From Erwinia persicina (lineage in GTDB: Bacteria; Pseudomonadota; Gammaproteobacteria; Enterobacterales; Enterobacteriaceae): a stretch of 64,000 bases of DNA. Within the stretch, counting starts at the first letter, position 1. The number at the start of each line of letters is the position of its first letter. Both the position numbers and the translations under genes were made by a program. The notes under the pieces were generated by a model that did no database searches, was not told where the DNA came from, and saw nothing but the letters and a program-made list of their open reading frames with translations. Below are positions 26,776-34,093 of the stretch, in pieces. The stretch spans positions 268,402 to 332,401 of the forward strand of contig NZ_JACYMO010000004.1 in the NCBI RefSeq assembly GCF_014838825.1, in the 5' to 3' direction.

Positions 26776-26811
26776 AAAAAAAAAGCGCCCCTGCCTGTCA
26801 GCAGAGGAGCT
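26776..26811 (-). terminator. Terminator after the tail-fibre gene
   Basis: Imperfect GC-rich stem (AGCTCCTCTGC / GCAGGGGCGCT) followed on the minus strand by nine T. Separates the X-to-H operon from the FI operon. Confidence 0.88.
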
Positions 26812-26847
26812 CTTCATTAAACGTGCGATAAGGCGGAAAACAGCGTA

Positions 26848-28161
26848 CTACGCGCTGCGATACCAACCCATTAACTTGATAAAACTGTTGGTAATGGCCA
26901 ATGCCGCGCCCGACCCCGTACTGGCGGTGGTACCGGAAACGGTGTGGGTGTGGGCTCCGATACCAACGGTATGAGTGTGAGCGCCAATAGCGACTGTGTG
27001 AATATGAGCACCGGCAGCAGTTGTTGTTTGAGTAATATAACTCGCATCCGTTGTACTAATGAATGAAAGCTGGGTTTTATTGCCTTCCTTATTCCGACCG
27101 CTAATCGTATGAGTATGTTCCCCTGTACTGTTGGTGCTTTTACTACCATAGTCAAACGTACTGGTCGGCTTAGTTCCATAATCAAACGAACTGGTTGTCC
27201 CCGAGAAGGTGTGGTTATGCGCGGGCAAATTCGCCACCGACAGGCTGACCGCATCCGCGCCACCGGTAGTAAAGGCATCGCTCCCGTCCGCTTTTGCCAG
27301 GCGAATGGTTCTGTTTTCACCAATATATTTCCACGTCGTGCCGGGGAATAACGTATTCGGGTTTTTATTCTGGGCAAACCAGGTGACGATCCCGACCGGA
27401 TAGATCTCGTTCAGAACGTTGCGGTTAGCCAGATCGTATGCGGCTTTCACCGCTTTTGGTGTCGCAGCCTGCGTTTCACTGCTGCTGTTGGTGGCGCTGC
27501 TCAGCATTACCACCCCCTTTGCCGCGAGCGTGGCATCAGGCTGAGTGCGGTTAGCCAGGTCGTAAGCCGCTTTTACCGCTTTTGGTGTCGCAGCCTGCGT
27601 TTCACTGCCGCTGTTGATAGCGCTGCTCAGCATCACCATTCCCTTCGCCGCCAGCGTGGCATCAGGATGATTACGGCTCTGTTCATGGCTGGCAATGCGC
27701 AGATTGACATACTCTTCGGTAGCAAAGATCAGACTGTCATCCAGCGTCAGGGCAATTGCTTCACTGCTGCTGACCGCCAGCACCATACGCAGAGTCTGCG
27801 TTCGTCCTGATCCCTCCTCCAGCGCCGGCTTATAGGTCTCGGCCATATTACTTACCGCCAGCAGCGTGCCGTCTCCCGCCAGAAGGCCCAGCTCACGCAT
27901 CCAGAACCCACCAGCGCTGGCCGGGATAATGGTTTCAATCACCAGCCAGTTTTTATGGCTGCTCTCCACCTTGACCGAATTGACAGCCTGACGGTACACC
28001 TCATGCACCAGTCCGGTCTGCCCCGGCAACGGCGTGGTCGGCTGACCGCTGCCGTCACCGACCACCATGGTTTTGATATCGACCTGAGTACCACCCTGCA
28101 TCGCTGCGGCGATGCGCGCCTGTCCTGCCGTAGTCACGACAGATTTAAATTTTAACGCCAT
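26848..28161 (-). CDS. H: Tail fibre protein H-type with Gp10-like collar tip
   Basis: 437 residues. Residues 1-150 match the P2 gpH N-terminus that attaches to the baseplate (VTTAGQARIAAAMQGG, GGFWMRELGLL). Then two near-identical tail-fibre repeats (LAAKGMVMLSSAINSGSETQ and its copy, about 180-260). The C-terminal part (YPVGIVTWF...FPGTTWKYIGENRTIRL) resembles T4 gp10 / collar-type tips and has repeated HxH motifs (HNHTFSG, HTHTISG, HIHTVAIGAHTHTVGIGAH). P2 H has 669 residues, so the shaft is shorter. No chaperone gene G follows. Determines which strains are killed. Confidence 0.9.
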   Translation of the reverse strand: MALKFKSVVTTAGQARIAAAMQGGTQVDIKTMVVGDGSGQPTTPLPGQTGLVHEVYRQAVNSVKVESSHKNWLVIETIIPASAGGFWMRELGLLAGDGTLLAVSNMAETYKPALEEGSGRTQTLRMVLAVSSSEAIALTLDDSLIFATEEYVNLRIASHEQSRNHPDATLAAKGMVMLSSAINSGSETQAATPKAVKAAYDLANRTQPDATLAAKGVVMLSSATNSSSETQAATPKAVKAAYDLANRNVLNEIYPVGIVTWFAQNKNPNTLFPGTTWKYIGENRTIRLAKADGSDAFTTGGADAVSLSVANLPAHNHTFSGTTSSFDYGTKPTSTFDYGSKSTNSTGEHTHTISGRNKEGNKTQLSFISTTDASYITQTTTAAGAHIHTVAIGAHTHTVGIGAHTHTVSGTTASTGSGAALAITNSFIKLMGWYRSA

Positions 28162-28171
28162 GTAAAACCTC

Positions 28172-28699
28172 TCACGCGGGGAAAATCGTAACCGTTTCAG
28201 CGTCATACTGAACGGCACCTGTCCAGACAATGCCCTGAATATCCTGGGTGATCGTCAGGGCGGTTAAATGACGGCTGACGGCTTTTGCATCCGCAATCAG
28301 CCGCTCCATCTCGTTAAACATCGCTTCATCAATACCCGACTCCAGCACGCCAATTTCCAGGCGAAACGTGCCCGGCGGCTCCTGGTTCTGCCACCATTCG
28401 GTGATGTTGATGACATAACCCAGCGGCTCGACCACGCGCCGGATCGCGGCGATGGTGCCCTTACGGCGGTGAACGAACTGTGCGGACGCCACCACGGCAC
28501 GCTTTGTCTCCTCCGGCCAGGTCTGATCCCAGCGGTCAACGGACCAGGCCCAGGCCAGATAGGGCAACAGCGCGACCGGACAGGTCTGCGGGTTCCACAG
28601 GGTGCGCAGCGGCACCGGTAACTGCTGAAGATGGGCGCAGGCTTCGGCGGCAGCCACCTCCAGTGGCGACGATCCGGCGGGCAGCAGACGATCACTCAT
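28172..28699 (-). CDS. I: Phage tail protein I (baseplate)
   Basis: 175 residues, P2 gpI type (tail wedge that connects fibre to baseplate). Contains LRTLWNPQTCPVALLPYLAW and AWSVDRWDQTWPEETKRAVV. ATG 28699 overlaps the end of J by 8 bases. Confidence 0.92.
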   Translation of the reverse strand: MSDRLLPAGSSPLEVAAAEACAHLQQLPVPLRTLWNPQTCPVALLPYLAWAWSVDRWDQTWPEETKRAVVASAQFVHRRKGTIAAIRRVVEPLGYVINITEWWQNQEPPGTFRLEIGVLESGIDEAMFNEMERLIADAKAVSRHLTALTITQDIQGIVWTGAVQYDAETVTIFPA

Positions 28700-29600
28700 C
28701 GGAGCCTCCCACACGGATCCGGTGGCCGGTACACCAGCCTGCCTGGGTTTTATCCAGCACCACGTCGCGTGCGGGCTGAGTCAGCTCCACTCGTTGCACC
28801 CCTTCAACGTGCAGCGCAGCAAACAGCGCCGACTGGCGGATATCGCGCCCCAGACGGCTCTGGGCGGTGACAAAGGCAGCCAGCCGCGCTTCTGCCGCCG
28901 CGCGGATGGGTTCCGCTTCCGGGCCGGGATAGAGGTACAGCGTGGCATCCACGCTGTACTCCACGATAGCCGCCGACCGCACGCTGACGCGGTCAGCGAC
29001 CGGGCGGACATTTTCATCATTCAGCGCGATATTGACCGCCGCCAGCACCTCCGCACTGGCCTCGCCACGACCTTCGCGTGACAGCACAGTGATCAGCACT
29101 TCTGCCGGGGCCGGACTGGTCGCACTGACATCAGCCACCCGCCCGTCAGCGCTGCGGGCGTGGTACTCATAGGCCCCACCCGGACCGGCCACGCTCAGTC
29201 CCTCAAAAGCCTGAGCGATACGCAGACGGAAATCGTCGTCGCTCTCAAGTAACGCGGGTACGGTTGGCCGGGTACTGTTATCAGCGGGCCTCAGGACCAG
29301 ACGGGTCACGCCATTGTTGATACCGAGCTGGTCGAGATCGCTTCCCGTCGCGAAGGCCACCATCGTGCCTTTCGCGGCCTCATTAATCCGCTGCCGCAGG
29401 ATCAGTTCGCGATAGGCATTCTCCTCCAGCAGCTTAACAATGGGCTCAGACTCCAGTTCAAGAGTGCGGGTGATGACCGCCTGCTGATCGGCCGGATAGA
29501 GCGCAATCAGACGGGTTTTACGCGCCTGAAGCAGCGTTTCAAAATCCAGCGCTTCGACGATGTTCGGCGCAGGTAACTGACTTAAATCAATGGTGGCCAT
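28692..29600 (-). CDS. J: Baseplate assembly protein J
   Basis: 302 residues, the same length as P2 gpJ. N-terminus DLSQLPAPNIVEALDFETLL, with QRINEAAKGTMVAFATGSDL and LDQLGINNGVTR. Forms the baseplate wedge with W and I, like T4 gp6. Confidence 0.93.
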   Translation of the reverse strand: MATIDLSQLPAPNIVEALDFETLLQARKTRLIALYPADQQAVITRTLELESEPIVKLLEENAYRELILRQRINEAAKGTMVAFATGSDLDQLGINNGVTRLVLRPADNSTRPTVPALLESDDDFRLRIAQAFEGLSVAGPGGAYEYHARSADGRVADVSATSPAPAEVLITVLSREGRGEASAEVLAAVNIALNDENVRPVADRVSVRSAAIVEYSVDATLYLYPGPEAEPIRAAAEARLAAFVTAQSRLGRDIRQSALFAALHVEGVQRVELTQPARDVVLDKTQAGWCTGHRIRVGGSDE

Positions 29601-29605
29601 AGTAG

Positions 29606-29950
29606 TTAACTCACTGGAATGGATAAGGAAAAAGTGGACTGATTGCTGGTACCGCTCAACGCGACCTCCATGCGGCCGTCAAGACCCGGCTGGTAGCTGA
29701 TGCTGTCGAGGGTGATGCGCGGCTCCCAGCGCAGCAGCGCCATGTAGCAGGCTGACATAATCTGCAGACGCAGCGTCTCGTTCTGCGGCTGGTCGATCAG
29801 CGCCGACAGCAGCGATCCGTAGTCGCGGCGCATCACCCGTGATCCCTGCGGGGTCAGCAGAATATCGCGCACCGACTGGCGAATATGATCGCTGTCTGCC
29901 AGTGATAGCCCGCTGTCGCGCTGCATACCTGACCAGGTTGCTGTATTCAT
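29606..29950 (-). CDS. W: Baseplate wedge protein W (gp25-like)
   Basis: 114 residues, P2 gpW type (115). Contains SVRDILLTPQGSRVMRRDYG and PRITLDSISYQPG; gp25-like lysozyme-fold baseplate protein without enzyme activity. ATG 29950 overlaps the V stop by one base. Confidence 0.92.
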   Translation of the reverse strand: MNTATWSGMQRDSGLSLADSDHIRQSVRDILLTPQGSRVMRRDYGSLLSALIDQPQNETLRLQIMSACYMALLRWEPRITLDSISYQPGLDGRMEVALSGTSNQSTFSLSIPVS

Positions 29951-30540
29951 CACTGTGGCCCCGCTGTTTTGCTGCCACCGCTCTCGACACCCGCGTGAAC
30001 GTGGCTGTGGACGACGATACCGTTCGAAGAGAAGCTGCCGCCGCTGTGGCTGATCGTGCCCTGTAGCGTGCCCCCCTCGCTGAGCACAAAAGTTTTCGCC
30101 TTCAGCTGCTGAGTGCACTCCACCAGCGGGCTGTCGAGGGTGATTTTTACCGCCGCCCGGATGCTGGCCGACTGGATACCGCTGGCTGTCAGCGCACCGC
30201 TCTGCGGTTCGTAGGCGATTTGCGCCCCGTCCGGGAACTGCCAGCACACCGCATCCTGCGATGCCGAAGGCGGCGGGAAGGCATCGGAGAAGATCCCCGG
30301 CAGCACAAAGGCGGTGGTCAGTTCACCGCTCAGCGCCAGCAGCAGCACCTGCTCACCCGGCGAGGGGGCATGCCAGCTGCGAACCTGGCCCGCGCTGCTG
30401 CTCAGCCACGGCAGCCAGCCGGTGAGGTTGCCGTCGCTCTTTACCCGGCATCGCGCCCGGGGAAGATCGACCTCGCTGACCGTACCGATGCGCAACAGGT
30501 TGTTGAGCTGGCGGCGGGTTTCCACGACAAATTCATTCAT
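29950..30540 (-). CDS. V: Baseplate spike protein V
   Basis: 196 residues, P2 gpV type (211). OB-fold N-terminus (LLRIGTVSEVDLPRARCRV), then a beta-rich shaft, and a C-terminal HSHVHAG iron-binding type tip followed by a short tail. This is the membrane-piercing needle. ATG 30540 follows AAGGAG. It comes 19 bases after R: P2 gene S is missing between them. Confidence 0.93.
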   Translation of the reverse strand: MNEFVVETRRQLNNLLRIGTVSEVDLPRARCRVKSDGNLTGWLPWLSSSAGQVRSWHAPSPGEQVLLLALSGELTTAFVLPGIFSDAFPPPSASQDAVCWQFPDGAQIAYEPQSGALTASGIQSASIRAAVKITLDSPLVECTQQLKAKTFVLSEGGTLQGTISHSGGSFSSNGIVVHSHVHAGVESGGSKTAGPQ

Positions 30541-30559
30541 TGCGTACTCCTTCTGGCTT

Positions 30560-31018
30560 TCAGACTGCAGGCCATTCACTGACCAGCTGATGGTTGATAT
30601 AGAGCTGCCACGGGCGGGACACGGCTTCCGGCACCGCTGGCTCCGGCAAATGGGTCACACTCAGGGCCCCGTCGCTTTCGCTGACCAGCACGCGCTCGGT
30701 CAGCGGGATCACCAGGCTGAAGTCGCCGTTAACGCTGCTGCTGAACACCATGCCGTTTTCACGTCTGGCCGCCGTGGTCATCAGGTCGGGTTGATTTTCC
30801 CGCAGCCACAGCAGCAGGGAGACCACCAGGGCATCCCGGTCGTCGCCGGCGTCGCTGACGGTAATGCGCAGCGGGTACTGGTATTCAAAACTCAGTGAGG
30901 CTGCGGGCGTACAGACCACCCTGCCCTGCTCCAGCGAAAGGGTCAGCCGTTCAGGGTGATTCTGCAGGTCGGGTACGCGGGCCAGTAAGGCCTCGCGCAG
31001 TCGTTTGGGTTTTAACAT
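30560..31018 (-). CDS. R: Tail completion protein R
   Basis: 152 residues, P2 gpR type (155). Opens MLKPKRLREALLARV; contains LLLWLRENQPDLMTT and RPWQLYINHQLVSEWPAV at the end. gpR finishes the head-proximal end of the tail, so it is kept in a headless particle. ATG 31018 has AGGAG at 7 bases; the previous codon is also ATG. Confidence 0.92.
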   Translation of the reverse strand: MLKPKRLREALLARVPDLQNHPERLTLSLEQGRVVCTPAASLSFEYQYPLRITVSDAGDDRDALVVSLLLWLRENQPDLMTTAARRENGMVFSSSVNGDFSLVIPLTERVLVSESDGALSVTHLPEPAVPEAVSRPWQLYINHQLVSEWPAV

Positions 31019-31265
31019 CATGTTGCTCCTGACACTGTTTAAGGGTTTCGACTTGCAGGCCGCACGTCAGCAGCGCCTGCTCCAGCTGGCGGATCGCCGT
31101 CAGCAGATCCCCCTGCGTCTCTGGCTGAACCGCCGGTACCGGACAACTGCTGATGACGGGACAACCACGCCAGATAATCACTGGCGGTGGCGAAAGCGGG
31201 GTGCTGCTGCAGCCGGATAATCCCGTCAGGCAGAGCAGCATGGCTCCAGTTTTGTAGTGCCTCAT
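30951..31265 (-). CDS. lysC: Outer spanin Rz1-like lipoprotein (LysC type)
   Basis: 104 residues starting MRHYKTGAMLLCLTGLSGCS: a signal peptide with lipobox LTGLSGC, then a Pro-rich segment (TPLSPPP). It lies in another frame inside the Rz gene and extends past it, as Rz1 genes do, and it also overlaps the start of R. With Rz it joins inner and outer membranes in the last lysis step. Confidence 0.82.
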   Translation of the reverse strand: MRHYKTGAMLLCLTGLSGCSSTPLSPPPVIIWRGCPVISSCPVPAVQPETQGDLLTAIRQLEQALLTCGLQVETLKQCQEQHDVKTQTTARGLTGPRTRPAESP

Positions 31266-31542
31266 TGCTGTGCAGGACCCTCTGATCGTTGACATATTGT
31301 TTCAGGGTGATATCGCCGGCCCTGAGCAGGGACTGGCGCAGCGTGCGCTCGGCCTCGGCCTGGCGGGAGATATCCGCTTTCAATTGCCTGATGACGGCGT
31401 TTCGCTGATCCAGCCCCGCGTGGAGCACGGCGTTACGCTGCTGCAGTTCGATGCGCTCACGGTACAGAATGGCCAGCCAGCGCCCGCCGCCGCCCAGCGC
31501 GATCAGCAGCACCAGCGCCAGGGTTATCCATAATCGGGTCAT
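31039..31542 (-). CDS. lysB: Inner spanin Rz-like protein (LysB type)
   Basis: 167 residues starting MTRLWITLALVLLIALGG: an N-terminal membrane anchor and a long coiled-coil (about 30-85, rich in Gln/Arg/Leu). Holds the embedded Rz1 gene. Starts 4 bases within the endolysin end. Confidence 0.83.
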   Translation of the reverse strand: MTRLWITLALVLLIALGGGGRWLAILYRERIELQQRNAVLHAGLDQRNAVIRQLKADISRQAEAERTLRQSLLRAGDITLKQYVNDQRVLHSNEALQNWSHAALPDGIIRLQQHPAFATASDYLAWLSRHQQLSGTGGSARDAGGSADGDPPAGAGAADVRPASRNP

Positions 31543-32048
31543 CCCACCCCCTTCATGCACAGGGCGCGTTCAGCGTTTCTTCGCGCCTCAATTCCCTTAT
31601 TACGTACGCCCGCGACATACACCCAGCGCATCAGCTGGTCGCACGCTGCCCGCCACTGCTGCTGATTGATCAGCCGGGCATAGGTGGAGCGACAGACCGC
31701 GCCCACGCCGACGTTAAAGGCAAAGGAGACGGTGGCGTCCCAGACCCCCTGCGGCATCGTCACCTGCAGGCAGCGGGCGATACCGCGCTCTACCCGCTGT
31801 ACGTCGTCAATCAGATTGACCGCTACCTGACGTTCACTGACCGTCGTCACGGGCGTCACCCCCCGGGTATGGCCGATACCGTTCGTCCAGACGCCCGCAC
31901 TGCACTGATACGGTGATGTCCGGCAGCCCTCAGCCCTGGCCAGCAGCTGCAGGCCCTCGCCGGAGATCTGCAACGTGGAGAACGACGGCAGCGTGACGGC
32001 CAGCGCCAGTACGGCCAGCACCGCACATTTTTTAGCGGGTGAATTCAT
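31539..32048 (-). CDS. Endolysin, GH24 lysozyme with SAR-type N-terminus
   Basis: 169 residues. A weakly hydrophobic N-terminal segment (about 9-27, many Ala/Leu/Thr/Ser) fits a signal-arrest-release helix. The catalytic set reads E-x8-C-x5-T (EGCRTSPYQ C SAGVW T, about 40-55); C replaces the usual D, a variant known in the P21/P1-like group. VWDATVSFAFNVGVGA follows. Cuts peptidoglycan to release particles. Overlaps the holin gene by 17 bases. Confidence 0.9.
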   Translation of the reverse strand: MNSPAKKCAVLAVLALAVTLPSFSTLQISGEGLQLLARAEGCRTSPYQCSAGVWTNGIGHTRGVTPVTTVSERQVAVNLIDDVQRVERGIARCLQVTMPQGVWDATVSFAFNVGVGAVCRSTYARLINQQQWRAACDQLMRWVYVAGVRNKGIEARRNAERALCMKGVG

Positions 32049-32259
32049 CTTCGCTCCCGTTTCTCTGTCGCTGTTGCCACAACCGCCAGGTCTTACGGCG
32101 GTAATGCCAGTTGATAAAGAAGTTCGCGATGTTGATGCACAGCGTCACCACAGCCACCAGCGCACCCACCATAAAGGCGATGTCCTGTACGGTGTGCCGG
32201 CTGGCCCACATCATCATCACACTGGTGAAATAGCCGATCAGTGAGCTGCTTTTCTCCAT
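32032..32259 (-). CDS. Holin
   Basis: 75 residues with two hydrophobic parts (about 7-20 and 28-50, AFMVGALVAVVTLCINIANF) and a highly charged C-terminus (HYRRKTWRLWQQRQR). Size, order and neighbours (X before, endolysin after) mark it as the holin or pinholin that triggers lysis. Confidence 0.82.
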   Translation of the reverse strand: MEKSSSLIGYFTSVMMMWASRHTVQDIAFMVGALVAVVTLCINIANFFINWHYRRKTWRLWQQRQRNGSEDEFTR

Positions 32260-32262
32260 CGG

Positions 32263-32466
32263 TCAGCTCCACAGATTGAGCGTTTCGTGGGTGGCAGAAA
32301 GGGAGAGCGACGGAAGCTCAATCGGATAACCGTGAGGCAACCGGGCTCCCTGTTCAGCCAGTCCGCGATTCGCGGCATAAACGGCTTCCACCACCTGCCG
32401 CGTGCGGCCATAGTGGCGAAAACAGATCTCATCGACGCAGTCATCCTGCAGGGCATAAATTTTCAT
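32263..32466 (-). CDS. X: Tail protein X (LysM-like)
   Basis: 67 residues, same length as P2 gpX. MKIYALQDDCVDEICFRHYG, then ANRGLAEQGARLPHGYPIEL and a final NLWS. First gene of the late lysis/baseplate operon, 3 bases before the holin. In P2 it follows the head genes, which are absent here. Confidence 0.93.
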   Translation of the reverse strand: MKIYALQDDCVDEICFRHYGRTRQVVEAVYAANRGLAEQGARLPHGYPIELPSLSLSATHETLNLWS

Positions 32467-32602
32467 TTTTCACTCCCCCGTAGCGGGTATTACGCTGACA
32501 GAAACGGCCGGGAAAGAGGTTGGGGTGATGACTTCCGCTTCCCAGTGCCGGGTAATCTCAACCAGTGTGCGTTCTCAACTTATGGCGCTCAATTGGGGGG
32601 TG

Positions 32603-32622
32603 TTGTAAGGCGAGTGTGACAA
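32603..32622 (-). promoter_or_regulatory. Ogr box before the X-to-H operon (late promoter)
   Basis: TTGT-N12-ACAA, the same form as the box at 26674. It lies about 147 bases before gpX and downstream of the terminator at 32696, so the operon starts here. The dyad is symmetrical; the gene order shows it serves the minus strand. Confidence 0.82.
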
Positions 32623-32695
32623 CGTGAAGCGCCCTGGCCGGGGCGGATACGGCCTGTATTCATTGGCAGGCGGCGGTACGGCGGGGGCAACAGGC

Positions 32696-32721
32696 AAAAA
32701 AAAAGCCTCCGTCAGGAGGCT
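32696..32721 (-). terminator. Terminator after the LexA-controlled small gene
   Basis: AGCCTCC / GGAGGCT stem with a 4-base loop, followed on the minus strand by nine T. Isolates the small gene from the late operon. Confidence 0.92.
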
Positions 32722-32819
32722 TCAGCAGAACAGGATGCAGGGGGGAATATCATGTCCAGCCAGACAGCGATCGGCGTCTCCGGGCGACAGAGGACACCCG
32801 GAGCCTGTGCTGATAAACG

Positions 32820-33011
32820 TTAACGTTCAGGTTTGTGGGGGGAAAAGACGACCGAGAACTGGGCGTTTTTCAGCTCTATACCGCTGGCAATATCGGCGAT
32901 CAAAAGCAGCGCTATTTCACGGTCACGCTCCCTGCAAACCCCTTCAGAGGTTAATCTTGCTATCAGTTCCACGCGTTCCAGAATCACGCTTTCGGCTAAT
33001 TCTTTGTCCAC
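32820..33011 (-). CDS. SOS-controlled small protein, candidate CI antirepressor (Tum-like role)
   Basis: 63 residues, GTG start at 33011 with a GGGGGAG site. I do not recognise the family. The sequence is mostly helical and charged in the first half (ILERVELIARLTSEG, then RERDREIALLLIADIASG). Position gives the role: a LexA box overlaps its promoter and a strong terminator follows, so it is the only product of an SOS-induced transcript in a locus with a 186-type CI. In phage 186 the LexA-controlled Tum protein inactivates CI. It does not resemble DinI in sequence. An early-phage leftover of no function is the alternative. Confidence 0.62.
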   Translation of the reverse strand: MDKELAESVILERVELIARLTSEGVCRERDREIALLLIADIASGIELKNAQFSVVFSPHKPER

Positions 33012-33027
33012 AACTCCCCCTTCATTT

Positions 33028-33047
33028 CACTGTACGTATATACAGTA
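33028..33047 (-). promoter_or_regulatory. LexA (SOS) box over the small-gene promoter
   Basis: CACTGTACGTATATACAGTA on the plus strand: CTG-N10-CAG with an AT-rich alternating core, close to the LexA consensus. It directly follows a minus-strand -10 TATGAT (33047-33052), so bound LexA would block transcription of the 63-codon gene. Confidence 0.9.
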
Positions 33048-33466
33048 TCATAGCACTTACCAATAAGAAAAGTTTTTTACGCGTACCAGCAACAATCTTT
33101 ATCACACTGATAATTATCAAAATAATCCGTCACATCCCCTTTAGGGATGTCTGCCACCTCTGCGGCTCTCTTGCCTTTATTTCGGGTCATCAGCGTGAGG
33201 TTGTCATGTTTAAAAAAGGGCTTCAACGCCGCTTAATTAATTAGCGTGGCTCATCTGGATGCCGCGCACAGCGGGGCGCTGTGCATTATTCACTAAAGAT
33301 GAATTGCGGGTCTGGCATGACGAAAACGGCGGGTTTTCGGGTTGTAAAAATGACCATAATCGGGCAAAATCTACGCTAATCCTTATGCTCTCCACCCTGA
33401 CGTGCCCATAAAGCTACAATAATATTTGCGCACTCCCCAAAAAATGAAATCACCAGGAGTATGAGA
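33048..33466. other. Regulatory intergenic region before cI
   Basis: About 400 bases with no gene. Contains a GCACAGC / GCTGTGC hairpin (33266-33284), the CI-type dyad at 33288-33304 and a -10-like TACAAT (33415-33420). A DNA remnant of lost early genes is possible. Confidence 0.5.
33288..33304. promoter_or_regulatory. CI-operator-like dyad upstream of cI
   Basis: ATTCACTAAAGATGAAT agrees with the ogr-promoter palindrome (21204-21220) at 14 of 17 positions and keeps the outer arms. It suggests that CI also controls its own region. Confidence 0.55.
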
Positions 33467-34081
33467 GTGAGCCTGAAAATCGACTTTCAGAACGGCGCAA
33501 AAGAGGTGCTGGATCGTGTCCTCCAGGCCTACGGATTTACCACGAAGCTGGCGCTGGCTGAACATCTGGGTATTGCCAGTAGTAGCCTGGCTAATCGTTA
33601 TTCACGCGGCCATTTTCCCTCAGACATCGTGATCCGCTGCATGGCGGATACCCATGCCACGCTGCAGTGGCTGGCGACCGGCCAGGGAGAGTCGCCGTCT
33701 GCCACCCCGGGGAACGATGGCCCACGGCCTTCCACCGCCGGGCATGGCCAGTCGCTGCCCCGCCAGCGGCTGGACGGCGGGAAACTGACCGACCTGGCTG
33801 ACATGACGCTGGAAGCCGCCTTCTTTGAAGGCTGGTCCGTCGCCCCCGATCGGCCGCTGATGGTGATTGACGGCCAACAGCAGTTCATCGCCGAGCAGAC
33901 GTTCAGTGAGATCCAGGACGGTGACTGGCTGGTGTCGCTGGAGGGCCAGATCAGCGTTCGCAGCCTCACCCGTATTCCGCCAGGACGTGTGCGGGTGGCC
34001 AACGGCCAGCAGCAGTTCGAGTGCGGGCTGAACGAAATCATCCCGCTGGCCCGCATCGTGATTGCCTGCCGCCCGGTGTAA
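33467..34081 (+). CDS. cI: 186-type CI repressor
   Basis: 204 residues. N-terminal phage CI helix-turn-helix: VLDRVLQAYGFTTKLALAEH followed by LGIASSSLANRYSRG, closely like 186 CI, then LQWLATGQGE. A Pro/Gly/Gln-rich linker (about 80-105) leads to the C-terminal oligomerisation domain (IQDGDWLVSLEGQISVRSL, VANGQQQFECGLNEI). 186 CI is not cleaved through RecA but is inactivated by Tum. GTG 33467 has AGGAG at 7 bases; ATG 33461 is too close to it. Faces away from the tail genes and ends at a perfect hairpin. Confidence 0.92.
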   Translation: MSLKIDFQNGAKEVLDRVLQAYGFTTKLALAEHLGIASSSLANRYSRGHFPSDIVIRCMADTHATLQWLATGQGESPSATPGNDGPRPSTAGHGQSLPRQRLDGGKLTDLADMTLEAAFFEGWSVAPDRPLMVIDGQQQFIAEQTFSEIQDGDWLVSLEGQISVRSLTRIPPGRVRVANGQQQFECGLNEIIPLARIVIACRPV

Positions 34082-34093
34082 AGGCTGCAGAGA

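Noticed and set aside
26604..26847. Search for a fibre chaperone gene (gene G/tfa) after the fibre
   Set aside because: The gap holds only a terminator and the Ogr box; no frame of useful length.
32624..33244. Open plus-strand frame of 206 codons over the SOS region
   Set aside because: It runs across the terminator, the LexA box and the opposite small gene, has low-complexity sequence and no ribosome site; a shadow frame.
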